From Pictodentalium vernedei (Eukaryota; Mollusca; Scaphopoda; Dentaliida; Dentaliidae), in contig CM062289.1 in NCBI GenBank assembly GCA_031216915.1, positions 386,362,674 through 386,426,673 of the forward strand: DNA of 64,000 nt. The letters run 5' to 3'. Within the stretch, counting starts at the first letter, position 1, and the number at the start of each line of letters is the position of its first letter. This document shows, piece after piece, positions 1 through 10,146 of the stretch. A program made the translations under genes and the position numbers. Below the pieces are notes generated by a model, which had not been told where the DNA came from, searched no databases, and saw only the letters and a program-made list of their open reading frames with translations.

Positions 1-924
1 TCACCAGTAGAAGTAGGTGGCACAGTGTATTGAGGCATATTATATTGCAGCCATACCTTTGTTCAACCAGCTCAACCCAGACTGGTAACAGGGTGTGTTT
101 TGTTCTGATATCATGCTACTAGCAAGAAGAGCCTCAGTTTAGCAAGTTTTTTTTCAGGTATAATTGTTCTAGTACAATTTATTGGAGAGTGCCTGGTGGC
201 ACTCTCCAATAAATTGTAATAACAAAATTTGTTGACTTTTTTTTTTCTTCTGAGCAAACAACGAGCTGATTCATGCTGTGTAAAAACACTGAAGTGCCTT
301 TCAACATTTTTTAATAGTGCCATGACAGTGGCCAGAATCAGTTAAGCGGACGAAAATCATAACACGATCACACATCAAAGTTGTAATCTCGATCTAATTC
401 CTTTTTTTTCCATAATTCAACAGTAGATGTTTAGAACCTCTTGCCGTGAAGAGCCAGTATTTGTGTACATCTCGTCTTATCAAGGCTGAACAATGCCTCA
501 GGTCACCTCAGATTTGCCTTGGAGAGGCTACGCGGTGTCATATGTCACTGCAGGCTACTGTAAACTTTGGTACCAATAGACTAACAACAATTTACAGCAA
601 GTCGCGATGTCATTCTGCAAGACAAATATAGCACAAGGCAATCCCTGGTATATCTAGAATTTGATTCATGACATGTACCTCTATTTAGAGGCATATTGAT
701 GTTTCTCTGCCGGTGTTTTTCAGACATTTTATTGCTAAAATCTTGAGATGAAGGTGATAAATCTTGTATAGAAAAATGTGAATCAATATCGTATTTTGTC
801 ACAACTGACCTATCATGTAGTACATATTGCAATGCAAAACCAAATAAAATACACCCCGAGTAAAGTGAAAGGGTTATAATTACTTTCTGCTGCTTGGTGG
901 TTTTTATACACCCATTAAAAAACA
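1..924. other. No gene seen; one perfect hairpin
   Basis: I see no gene here. A perfect inverted repeat lies at about 173-218, with arms of about 20 bp ending in GGAGAGTGCC and a loop of about 4 nt. The same hairpin occurs at 14990-15025 and 16751-16792 inside TTAA-bounded family D, so this is probably a decayed copy of that element. The rest is AT-rich sequence without recognisable content. Confidence 0.5.
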
Positions 925-1600
925 GGACGTATTATGTGATTGGTCTACCTGTCCATCCATCTGTAAACTTTTTTGTCTAGTAGTTTTCTCAGTCGTCTTT
1001 CAACTGATCTTTTCCAACTTGGTATGAATAATAACCACAATAGGAACCTGTGCATCTGCAATTTTGATGAGGGTGATCAGATTAACCTTTTTCGTTGAGC
1101 CCGGTTAGTCCTCGGATAGGTGACCAGCTGAGTGATCGATTCAGACTCCCGCATTGTGTCCTTGGGCAAGGCACTTAACCCTGATTGTCCACATGGGGGG
1201 CACGATGTCGCCATGTACTAAGGCACACTGCATGTTGATGGTGCGCATGTCTTCAACCAATCTAATCCTGCCTGTGCTGCAGTGCGGAGCTACGATGTTG
1301 GGGAGCTGGCAGCTGATATGGTCGTTGCACGGTGGTTCTCTCCGGGTACTCTGGCTTCCTCCACCCATAAAGCTGTCACGGTCATGATTAGCCATTGTGC
1401 ATAAGTATGTGACCTTAAACACCAATAAATACATAACCTTTCCTAAGTTATGGCCCTTTGGACTAAGAAATTTCACTACTTTCTGAGGTCTGTAAACTAT
1501 TTTTTGTATAACCACAATAGGAATCTGTACACCTGTGCTTTGGAGGCAAATCTGATTAACCCTTTCAATGATGATGAGAACACAACATAGATCAGATACA
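925..1600 (+). repeat. Two-unit tandem repeat split by a SINE
   Basis: Two diverged units, at about 925-1095 and 1440-1575, share phrases such as ACCACAATAGGAA, CTGTGCA/CTGTACACCTG and CAGATTAACC/CTGATTAACC. They resemble the unit of the larger array at 11385-13270. The SINE at 1096-1434 separates them, so it inserted into an existing two-unit array. Confidence 0.55.
1096..1434 (+). mobile_element. SINE with 5S rRNA-like head, type I tail
   Basis: The 5' part (GGTTAGTCCTCGGATAGGTGACC) resembles the internal-promoter end of 5S rRNA (GTTAGTACTTGGATGGGTGACC) and not a tRNA. The body then follows: TGTCCTTGGGCAAGGCACTT, a CTAAGGCACACTGCA segment, and CTCCGGGTACTCTGGCTTCC. The 3' end is the type I tail, TTAGCCATTGTGCATAAGT then ACACCAATAAAT. 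By analogy with SINE3-class elements it would be transcribed by RNA polymerase III and mobilised by a partner LINE that reads the shared tail. Both points are inference. Confidence 0.75.
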
Positions 1601-1681
1601 CTTTATTCATTTCTTACTCTGATTTATGTTTTTTTTCTGTGTCAGGTAATGGTTTTACACTTAATTGGATATCTCTTAACT

Positions 1682-2060
1682 GGGAGTGTGGTGGCTCAGT
1701 GGAAGACTATTGGACTTCTATGCTAGAGGTCCCGATTTCGATCCCCATCCGGGACGATCCACGTTGTGTCCTTGGGCAAGACACTTTATCCCGGTTCCCT
1801 ACATGGGGGCACGATGACGCCGTGTACTGAGGCGTACTGCACGCTGATGGGGCACATGTCTTCAACCACTGTAACCCTGCTTGAGCAGAGCTTGAACTGG
1901 GTTAGAATGTTGAGGAGCTGACAGTTGCTCATCGCTGCTCGGTGGTTCACTCCGGGTACTCTGGCTTCCTCCACCCATAAAACTGTCACGATCACGATTC
2001 GCCATCGTGCATAAGTATGTGACCTTAAACACTAATAAATAATAATAATAATAATAATAT
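1682..2060 (+). mobile_element. tRNA-headed SINE, type I tail
   Basis: The tRNA-like head has an A-box-like TGGCTCAGTGGAAGACT and a B-box-like TTCGATCCC. The common body (TGTCCTTGGGCAAGACACTT) and the type I tail follow, ending in an (AAT)n run. Proteins read across it are shadows: the element is non-coding. Confidence 0.85.
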
Positions 2061-2600
2061 CTCTTAACTGAATAACCCTGTTAATTAGATATAATTTCCA
2101 AACACAAAACCATTTACCATACCTCTTGTACAAATTTGACCTGTTAATTGAATGTAGGTTATAGAGTAAACTCCTATCAATTGAATAAAAAATCTTGTAA
2201 CCTGTCGAGAAATTACCCTGACACTCCCCAGTTTTACTTTGTTTATAGACCTATTTGGTCTCAGTGCACCCAATACAAGCATTTAATCTATTATATCTTG
2301 TTTGACAGAGCTCATGGAGCTCTGTCAAACAAGATAAAATAGAATAAATGCTAAGTTTATCTCTAGAATACAGGAAAGTGACACAATCCTTGTTAATTGA
2401 ATACTCATGTTAATTGAATAATTTTCATTGGCAAAGTGGCTATTCAATTAACAGGGTTCCACAGTATCAGTTTCTCCAGAAGTTGAATTTTTTCCATTTT
2501 TATGAATGAATTTTGGACTTTCTAATGGAATTATTTTCATGCAAACCATTGGTCACTGACATCTCTTCATTACAAACATTGAGCTGTATGAATGTAATCC
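2060..2600. other. Unassigned AT-rich stretch with hairpin
   Basis: No gene is seen. A hairpin at 2294-2336 has 20-bp perfect arms (TATCTTGTTTGACAGAGCTC) around ATG. It belongs to the same palindrome family as 5251-5346, 10081-10146 and 36290-36398. Flanking bases pair with mismatches to about 2285-2345. Confidence 0.55.
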
Positions 2601-2602
2601 TG

Positions 2603-2881
2603 AACCCTTTAACTACCGGTAATGCATCAAAACTAACCACCCAGCAGTTTTCACAAAAATTGTCATTCCAATTTGATTTTTTTTTTTTTGATTTTTTTTC
2701 TTAAAAAACATAGCTTATGACCCCACCCCCCCCCCCCCCCCCCCCCCCTCATTGGTATGAGATCATTGAGCTCATTCCAAAGAAGGGTCATAAGATATGT
2801 TTTTGAGGCAAACAATAAATTTTTGTTCAAGAGATTTCATTTGCATGTGTCAACCCCAAGTCATGTTATGTAAAGGGTTAA
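2603..2881 (+). mobile_element. TTAA hairpin MITE, group A, decayed
   Basis: The right end TATGTAAAGGGTTAA and the right hairpin arm (GGGTCATAAGATATGTTTTT) are recognisable. The left arm ACATAGCTTATGACCCC runs into a C tract of more than 20 bases. The tract apparently grew from the CCCC of the hairpin arm and destroyed its pairing. The left terminus is degenerate. Confidence 0.65.
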
Positions 2882-4231
2882 TGTTTGTTATGTTGAGGAG
2901 GTTGTATCTCATGTAAGGAAGAATGCCTGTGTTCACTGTAAGAAATCCAGTTTGAGTATGAAGGATAAGAGGTTTTGTATTCTGTAGAGGAAAATTGTTT
3001 TTATTTAATAATTTTTTGAGCTTAGGCCTAAAAAAATTAAAAATCTGTTTCTCAGGCCCTCCCGCATGGTCCTTTTGGCTACCGCATGCTCTCTTTTTAT
3101 AACAAATTTAAACTTAAAAAAAATAAAAATTAAATGGTTTATGTCTGATATTTTACCCAAGTTAAAAAAATTGATGAATTTGTCCCTTGAGAGCAAGAAG
3201 GCTTTGCAATGCTTTAGCATTGCAAAGCCTTCTTGCACTCAAGGGATGAAATACACCACCACCCATGCTATTCTGTAGATTGAGGCCTAAAACTTGAACC
3301 AAGAACATGAACTTTTGATGGCAAAAAAGTAATTACTGAAATAAAAAATAAAATAAAAAACCGCTCGCCCGCATGCAATTTCACAAATAATGGCCTGAGA
3401 AACAGAAGATCTAGTTTGTGTAGCCTTAAAAAAACATTTTTATGTAAAATCTTTTAATATATTTATAATAGTTGTGTACATTGCTCATTGTTTGTATAAT
3501 TATTTCATTTAAACCAATATTATAATATTTCAAATTTTCCACCATTTGCTCAGTGTCATGAATAAACCATTTTAGGCTATATCCACATAATCCTAACATA
3601 ATTCAGGCAAAACTTCTGGATTACAAAATTCTACTTGAATTAATACCTGTGCCAGCCCCAGGATCATGGGTTTGAAGGGGCCCCACATTTCTATCATGAC
3701 TCATGATGCAAAGCATCACATGATGATCGTAGCAGCAAGTTAGAGATGAACACAAGTAGGTGGGGATCTCGTGGGAAAATGTTGGAACACAGAAGGTCAG
3801 TTGGGCCCTCTACTGGCTTCTTCGCTCATGGCTGCAATGTTTTCCTACCAAAATATTCTGGCACTCAGATTTTTAAGAAAAGAAACCAATTTATATCAGC
3901 TCACATGAGACCTGCATTGGTGCCAGTTTACATCAACTCACATGAGACCTGCATTGGCACATTAGGCTTATAACTGTGTTCATTAGGTATAGTATTACCA
4001 GTAATAACACACAAACATCCACTACCTTTGTCCAAGTGTTATCGCCGATAATATAGTGTCCCTTGGTATCAGTGCGTGTAAAAAAATTGATATACAAAAA
4101 TTAGGGAGGGGCACGTACGGGTGTGCCACGTGAATACATATCTACAACTAAATTTGTAGAATAAGGTTCCAGTGACCAAAAGGTCCACGGTTTGATCCAG
4201 ACCAGTGGTAACAGCTTTTTATACCATTATT
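2882..4231. other. Unassigned; hairpin and short direct repeat
   Basis: No gene is recognised. A strong hairpin lies at 3183-3246, with arms including AGAAGGCTTTGCAATGC and a TTTA loop. A short direct repeat at about 3894-3955 carries TCACATGAGACCTGCATTGG twice. The remaining sequence is AT-rich with no splice-bounded reading frame that I could support. Confidence 0.45.
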
Positions 4232-4569
4232 GGGAGCGCGGTGACTCAGTGGTAGACTTCTATGCTAGAGGTCCCGAGTTCGATCCCTGTCCGGGACGAC
4301 CCGTGTTGTGTCCTTGGGCAAGGCACTTTATCCCGGTTGCCTACATGGGGGCACTATGACGCCATGTACTAAGGCAAACTGCACATCGATGGTGCACATG
4401 TCTTTAACCGCTGTAACCCTGCTTGAGCGGAGAGGAGCTGACAGTTGCTCGTCGATGCTTGGTGGTTCTCTCCGGGTACTCAGGCTTTCTCCACCCGTAA
4501 AACTGTCACGGTCATGATTAGCCATTGTGCATAAGTATGTGACCTTAAACACCAATAAATAAATAATAA
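4232..4569 (+). mobile_element. tRNA-headed SINE, type I tail
   Basis: A near full-length copy. It starts GGGAGCGCGGTGACTCAGTG and has a B box GTTCGATCC. It carries the body TGTCCTTGGGCAAGGCACTT and the tail ACCTTAAACACCAATAAATA. It is the clearest reference copy of the tRNA-head, type I-tail combination in the left part of the window. Confidence 0.88.
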
Positions 4570-5066
4570 TTATACCAGTATTAGCTATTCTACTATATAT
4601 GAAAAGCCTATGACATAAATTTTAGCTTTACACACCAACCATAGTGAACACATCAGCAATGGGATTTCAATAGTTAAAATTTACACCTACAGTGGAACTA
4701 CATCCAAGATGACCTTTGGTGACGTTGACCTGAATATGCGAACTTGTCTAAATTTATCGCACGTCGCCTCACGAAGAGTGAAATGAAAATGGCAATTATT
4801 TATTACGTTTTTAAATGACCCCATTTAAATGACCCCATAAAACACCAAAAATTAACAAACATGCATTGTCTCATGTTAAAGCATCCATAACTCGAAAAGG
4901 TATGTTACTATGTTGTTAAAATGAAAAAGATCCTCTTTCTTTTTCAATTTCATTTCGGTGATAAAACTGACATCAGAAGTACCGCCCACCGATCCTCATG
5001 TAAACAAAAACAAATTCCCACGTATTTACGGCTACTGCTCAGTAAAATCGCAAGACAATAATAGCG
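4570..5066. other. Unassigned stretch
   Basis: I see no gene, SINE or hairpin here beyond an imperfect 15-base direct repeat (AATGACCCCATTTAAATGAC) near 4815-4840. Confidence 0.4.
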
Positions 5067-5067
5067 T

Positions 5068-5138
5068 AAAACTGTCACAGTCATGATTTGCCATTGTGCA
5101 AAAATATGTGACCCTAAACACCAATAAATAAATAAATA
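5068..5138 (+). mobile_element. SINE tail fragment, type I
   Basis: Only the 3' end is present: AAAACTGTCACAGTCATGAT, GCCATTGTGC and ACACCAATAAATAAATAAAT. This is typical of a 5'-truncated insertion. Confidence 0.75.
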
Positions 5139-5250
5139 GTACATTTTTCAACATAATTCACCGTGAAGGTTGATTTTCTGTTGTATTATCTGGATATGGC
5201 CTTAACTCTCTGCAAACTAGTTGTCAACATATCGAGCTGCTTATTTTACC

Positions 5251-5346
5251 ATAATGCAACCAAAAATTTAACCAGTTCAATCTTGTTTGACAGAGCACTT
5301 TGAGCTCTGTCAAACAAGATTGAATCGGTTAATTTCCATGTTGCAT
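5251..5346. repeat. Palindromic element (GTTTGACAGAGC family)
   Basis: An inverted repeat of about 95 bp: ATAATGCAAC ... CTTGTTTGACAGAGC, a short loop, then the complementary arm ... GTTGCATTA. Related copies lie at 2285-2345, 10081-10146 and 36290-36398. The copies keep the same order of outer (ATAATGCAAC) and inner arms, which suggests a mobile foldback unit and not a chance palindrome. Confidence 0.7.
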
Positions 5347-5383
5347 TACAGGATAAAAAGGGCTGCTTAAAATTTTGTCATTT

Positions 5384-7200
5384 TTAGCTCAACTTTGACG
5401 AAGTCAAATTTGAGCTATTGTCATGGCCCGCTGTCCGTCTGTCCGTACGTCAACAATTGGCTATGGCTCGGGCTAGAGGTCGTATTTATGAACCGATCTT
5501 TACGAAACTTCTTGTGTACCTTTGTTATGACCCTGGGACGGGAACGAGTGTTTTTAGGTGTGGTCCGAAATTCAAGATGGCTGCCAGCGGCCATTTTGTA
5601 CCGATGATGCAAAAATCAGTTTTTTGTACAGAACTTCTGTATGAAAGTTCTGATTTGAATAAAGTTTTGTATAAATGTTTAGTACCATGGGATACATCAC
5701 ATATAATACGGGTTTTTTTCTTGTGCGTAAATTATGCAAATTAGACTGACTTTGATTTATTTAGTGTTACTTTCAGAGCTGTAAGTGCCAAGCTGCTATG
5801 GCTCGGGCTAGAGGCCGTATTTATGAACCAATCTTTACGAAACTTCTTGGGTACCTTTGTTATGACCCTGGGACGGGAACGAGTGTTTTGGGGTATGGTC
5901 CGAAATTCAAGATGGCTGCCAGTGGCCATTTTGTACCGATGATGCAAAAATCAGTTTTTTGTACAGAACTTCTGTATGAAAGTTCTGATTTGAATAAAGT
6001 TTTGTATAAATGTATAGTACAATGGGATACATCACATATAATACGGGTTTTTTTCTCGTGCGTAAATTATGCAAATTAGACTAACTTTGATTTATTTAGT
6101 GTTACTTTCAGAGCTGTAAGTGCCAAGCTGCTATGGCTCGGGCTAGAGGCCGTATTTATGAACCAATCTTTACGAAACTTCTTGGGTACCTTTGTTATGA
6201 CCGTGGGACGAGAACGAGTGTTTTTGGGTGCAGTCCCAAATTCCAGATGGCTGCCAGCAGCCATTTTGTACCGACGATGCCGAAATCTGTTTTTTGTACA
6301 GAACTTCCATATGAAAGCTCTGATTTGGATAATTTTTTGTATGACTGTTTAGTACCATGGGATACATTACATATATTACAGGTTTTTTTCTTGTGCGTAA
6401 ATTATGCAAATTAGGCTAACTTTGATTTATTTAGTGTTACTTTCAGCACTGTGAGTGCAAATCCCAATACGGCTCGGGCTAGAGGCCGTATTTATGAACC
6501 GATCTTCACGAAACTTCTTGGGTACATTTGTTATCACTGTGGGACGAGAAGGAGTGTTTTTGGGTCCAGTCTGAAATTCAAGATGGCCGCTAGCAGCCAT
6601 TTTGTTCAAAATTAAGTGCAATCAGATTTTTGCCCAGAACTTCAAAATGAAAGATCTGATTTGAATAAATTTTTGTATGAATGTTTAGTACCATGGGATA
6701 CATTACATATAATACAGAGTTTTTCTCGTGAATAAATTATGCAAATTAGGGGTCCGGGTGGGACTTAGAAAATTTTGGACCAAAATCCAGAAATTAGTTT
6801 TTTGGTTTTTTATGCGTTTTGGTCAGTTTTAAGACAAAAAAAAAAAAAATTTTTTTACACTGAAAATTTGGGGTCCGGGTGGGACTTAGAAAATTTTGGA
6901 CCAAAATCCGGAAATTAGTTTTTTGTGTTTTGATGCATTTTGGTCAATTTTAAGAAGAAGAAGAAAAAATTTTAGTCTGAAAATATTTTGTTTGGGACTG
7001 AAAATTTCCACACAAAAATAATAATCTACAATGATTGGTCTTAATCTGTAGTCCATTACAGTCACCTTGTAATTCTTTTATTATTGTTGACTGGGCCAAA
7101 ACAAATACTAATTCCTGTCATATTCATTATTCAGTTGTCTTGGTCACAGCAAGTACTAATTCCTGTCATATCTAAGTTGAGCTACAGAGTCATTGACTCT
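5384..7200 (+). repeat. TIR-bounded element with 335-bp tandem array
   Basis: It opens with a small palindrome, TTTTAGCTCAAC ... GTTGAGCT-like, and closes near 7178 with AAGTTGAGCTACAGAG, the inverse of the start. Inside are four units starting near 5460, 5795, 6130 and 6467, a spacing of 335 bp. Each contains GGCTCGGGCTAGAGG and CAAGATGGCTGCCAG. A second, roughly 120-bp duplication (GGGGTCCGGGTGGGACTTAG) follows at 6748 and 6868. Reading frames of about 90-110 aa across the units are repeat-driven and not genes. Confidence 0.75.
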
Positions 7201-7239
7201 TTCATTTTATATCATTTTGCAGAGGGCTAATCCTTGTCA

Positions 7240-7580
7240 CATTTCAAACTTGCCATCATTTTTCTTACATCATAAAAAAAAAAATTATAAAAATTTATCT
7301 ACAACATTTTACATTCTGGGGAAATGTTTGTGAGACTGATATTTTTTGTGTGAAAAGTTGTGTCTGTTTAAATAATGATATGGAAGTCTTCTTGAGAGTC
7401 TAATTACTTTGGAAGTGAGGTGTGGTTAAATTATGTCAACTTGAACAGGCAGCCAAGACTTGATTGGTAACTGGAGGTTTGCTAGTCAAAATCAAATATT
7501 TGTCTTCACATTTTATTTAATTGATTATTATAGAGTGGGTTCAACATAATTGAATACTTGGTAGTGGAATAGTCCTGTTA
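7240..7580 (+). repeat. First copy of a direct duplication (empty site)
   Basis: This segment is repeated at about 7630-8165. Shared landmarks include GAGACTGATATTT/GAAACTGATATTT, GTGTGAAAAGT, GGAAGTCTT, CAGGCAG, and GACTTGATTGGTAA/GACTTAATTGGTAA. Here the sequence reads TTTAAATAATG without interruption near 7368. In the second copy the same point holds the MITE at 7747-7985. Confidence 0.7.
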
Positions 7581-7629
7581 ATTTTCATAATATAATTGTC
7601 AAATACCAAACTATTTATAATTGCATTTG

Positions 7630-8165
7630 AGACTTGCCAGCATTTTTTCCACATCCTACACAAAAAAAAACAATTGTAAAAATCTTTCTACAACATTTAT
7701 AGGGAATGCTAGTGAAACTGATATTTGTGTGAAAAGTGGTATCTCATTAACCCTTGACCTAACGAATCGGCTGCATCCACCCTCGTAATTTATAAATTAA
7801 GCAGATGAAAAGAATATATTTTTCAAAAAATTTCAACAAACACATATCATGTGACCCCTCATTGGAACAAGCTCATTCCATTGAGGGGTCACATGATATG
7901 GTTTTGTTAATTGTTTTTTAAAAAGTTGAAAAAACAATAATCAAAATGATAAATTTTGATATCGTGTGCATTGTTAAAGGGTTAAATAATTGTAAGGAAG
8001 TCTTTTCAATTGTCAAATTACTTAGGAAATGGAATCAGGTTAAATTTTATGAACTTCGACAGGCAGACAAGACTTAATTGGTAAACAGAGGTAAGCCAAT
8101 CAAAGACTTCTCTTCATATTTTCTTTAATTGATGGTACGGTGGGTCGCACTCCATTACATTCTTG
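7630..8165 (+). repeat. Second copy of the duplication, holding a MITE
   Basis: This is the counterpart of 7240-7580. With the MITE removed, it reads CTCATTAAATAATTG, matching the uninterrupted TGTTTAAATAATG of the first copy. The pair therefore preserves an empty and a filled site side by side. Confidence 0.7.
7747..7985 (+). mobile_element. TTAA hairpin MITE, group B
   Basis: It is bounded by TTAA on both sides. Termini are TTAACCCTTGACCTAACG at the left and GTTAAAGGGTTAA at the right. The central inverted repeat has arms CATATCATGTGACCCCTC and their complement around TTGGAACAAGCTCATTCCA. It encodes no protein. TTAA targets and CCC-starting ends fit the piggyBac superfamily. An autonomous partner is not in this window. 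Confidence 0.82.
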
Positions 8166-8180
8166 TTAATAGAATAGTTG

Positions 8181-8227
8181 GGAGCGCGGTGGCTCAGTGG
8201 TAGACTGTTGGACTTCTGTGCTAGAGG
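8181..8227 (+). mobile_element. SINE head fragment, tRNA-like
   Basis: Only the head is present: TTGGGAGCGCGGTGGCTCAG to TGCTAGAGG. It then stops abruptly before the B box. A 3'-truncated SINE is unusual because target-primed insertion truncates 5' ends, so deletion or rearrangement is likely. Confidence 0.65.
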
Positions 8228-8624
8228 CAATTTTTGTTGATTTGACTCCTGATCAATCTAATCAGAACAGTCTGCCAACGCTATCAACAGAAACGCCATT
8301 TAAATTAATTCATCTTTCAGTTTTTCTTTCAAACCATCATTTATGACTGGACTGAGCCGGTGTCAGGTGTGTTCAGTCCAGTGCAAGTGCGGCCCAGGTG
8401 ACTTTGGTCAGTTTTATGAATTCGGCCCAAGTTAGTCCCCCCCCCCCCCCCCCCCCCCCCCCCTCCTTAAAAGTGATTTCGAACCCATAAAAGTGAGTTC
8501 GGACCAAAAATAATTAGCCATCACTATGTTCCAATGTCCCTAATATTATTGGTGAATTTGTGCCACATTTTAATAAAATGGGTGGAGCCAGGATAATTAC
8601 AATTAAGCCATCCACTGTAGTTGG
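8228..8624. other. Unassigned, with long C tract
   Basis: No gene is seen. A run of about 27 C lies near 8437-8463. Phrases such as AAGTGAGTTCGGACC resemble those at 10300-10510, so this is probably a low-copy repeat. Confidence 0.4.
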
Positions 8625-8885
8625 AATTGTGTCCTTGAGCAATATCCAGATTGCCCATCTGGGGACACAGTGTACTAAGGCGTATTGCACATCAATGGTG
8701 CATTGTCTTCAACCAATGCTAACCCTGCTTGAGCGGAGTTATTAAGGTAGGGAGTCTGGCAGTTGCTCACCATTGCTTGGTGGTTCTCTCTGGGTACTCC
8801 AGTTTCCTCCACCCATAAAACTGTTGACCCAATGTGACCCTGGCTGTTGAAAGTGTCATTAAACCCCAGTAAATAAATAAATAAT
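8625..8885 (+). mobile_element. SINE body with type II tail
   Basis: The body starts at TGTCCTTGAGCAATATCC and includes TACTAAGGCGTATTGCAC and GGTTCTCTCTGGGTACTCC. The end differs from the type I tail: TGTGACCCTGGCTGTTGAAA, GTGTCATTAAACCCCAGTAA. The same type II tail is found at 26508-26862, 27293-27628 and several minus-strand copies. Confidence 0.8.
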
Positions 8886-9122
8886 GAAGTTGGATTGACT
8901 TTTTGAGATTGTTGAGTCTTTTTTTTTTTGTTCAGTCTCTCTTGGAAATTTGTCTTGTCTTGTCCTGGCGGTGTCAAAATCACTATCCGATGTTCGGCTC
9001 AAACCAAAGGAGGCTACAGGTAATCCTGGAACATCAACCGTTTAGGGAATGTCTAACTTTGACACTTGTGACTGTGTGTTGCATGTGTGCTTTGGTGGCA
9101 GCTGGACAGATCGAGCTGGTGA

Positions 9123-9548
9123 CAGACTATACTTGTCTTGGAAGGATCAGTCAGGGACACAACTATAGCAACAAGTGGCAGGCTACCCCTAGAATCATCA
9201 CAATCTTCCCCTTCTGGAGACAGACTAAACTTGTCTATGAAGGAAGTGGATCTTCTCAACGAGCGATATTACATCAGTGGCAGATTTACATGCCTTAAGA
9301 ACAGACCAAGAACATCTACTTCAACCAATGGGGTGCTGGTGGCTTTTCTGGCACCTCTGGTTCTCCTCCTGTGTGTCTGCTGCACGTGGAAAGTACTATT
9401 GTACTACAGAAGAGGTTGTAAGGGATTAGTTTACTCCACCCTGTCCATGCACGCCTTCAGCGCGGAAAAACCTTTGTTGAGTTTGGAGCATCAGTTTCTT
9501 GGAGAATCACCATGGATAACGTGTATGAAATGTAAAACAACTATCTGA
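9123..9548 (+). CDS. Unassigned open frame with one membrane segment
   Basis: This frame is open from just after a stop at 9120 to a stop at 9546-9548. I do not recognise the product. The middle reads as plausible protein (DLLNERYYISGRFTCLKN). It is followed by a hydrophobic segment of about 20 residues (GVLVAFLAPLVLLLCVCC) and then basic residues (YYRRGCKG), which would fit a single-pass membrane protein. There is no ATG near the start, and an AG-like acceptor (TTTGGTGGCAG) lies just upstream, so it could be a last exon. A second frame overlaps it for about 180 bp. It may equally be a repeat remnant. Confidence 0.2.
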   Translation, partial: QTILVLEGSVRDTTIATSGRLPLESSQSSPSGDRLNLSMKEVDLLNERYYISGRFTCLKNRPRTSTSTNGVLVAFLAPLVLLLCVCCTWKVLLYYRRGCKGLVYSTLSMHAFSAEKPLLSLEHQFLGESPWITCMKCKTTI

Positions 9549-9683
9549 CCTCGCCAGGATGGACTACAATTCCCTGGTTGTAAAAGATAACAACATCGGA
9601 ATACGATAATGGAATAACAAGGGGAGTTTATCGTGAGACAGTAAATAAGATATGAACTAAAATTTAATTATTATTATTTATTA

Positions 9684-9909
9684 TTAACCCTTTACCCAAT
9701 GCAGACGATATCAAAATATATTATTTTAAATATAATTTTTTTCAAAAATTTCTACAAAACCATATCATGTGACCCCTCATTGGGGTACAAGCTCGATGAG
9801 CTCATTCCAAAGAGGGGTCACATGGTATGGCTTTGTTGAAATTTTGGGAAAAATTTTTATTTCAGTGTCATGCAGATGGATGTGGCCAATTCATTGTGTA
9901 AAGCATTAA
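9684..9909 (-). mobile_element. TTAA hairpin MITE, group B, reverse
   Basis: The ends are TTAACCCTTTACCCAATGC and GTGTAAAGCATTAA, with TTAA on both sides. The hairpin arms are CATATCATGTGACCCCTC and GAGGGGTCACATGGTATG, around GAGCTCATTCC. It is in the opposite orientation to the copy at 7747, shown by the position of the CGATATCAAAAT segment. Confidence 0.8.
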
Positions 9910-10080
9910 ATATCTCTTAAGAACACACAGTTATCTATACAGGTGGCTTCTTTTGCTATTCACAGCCAACAAATGAGTCGTCGTTAGCAGATTCCCTACT
10001 AAATTGAGACAGCTGACAATGAAAACGATGGTGAAAACATCTGAAATTGTTCCCACATTTCAATATTGCAACCACAAATG

Positions 10081-10146
10081 TAACCAATTCAATCCTGTTT
10101 GACAGAACACACTGAGTTCTGTCAAATAAAATGGAATTGATTAAAT
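10081..10146. repeat. Palindrome, GTTTGACAGA family
   Basis: The inverted repeat AATTCAATCCTGTTTGACAG ... CTGTCAAATAAAATGGAATT has several mismatches. It is followed by TTGCTGCATTGTGAG, matching the outer arm of the copies at 5251 and 36290. It looks like an older copy of that foldback family. Confidence 0.6.
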
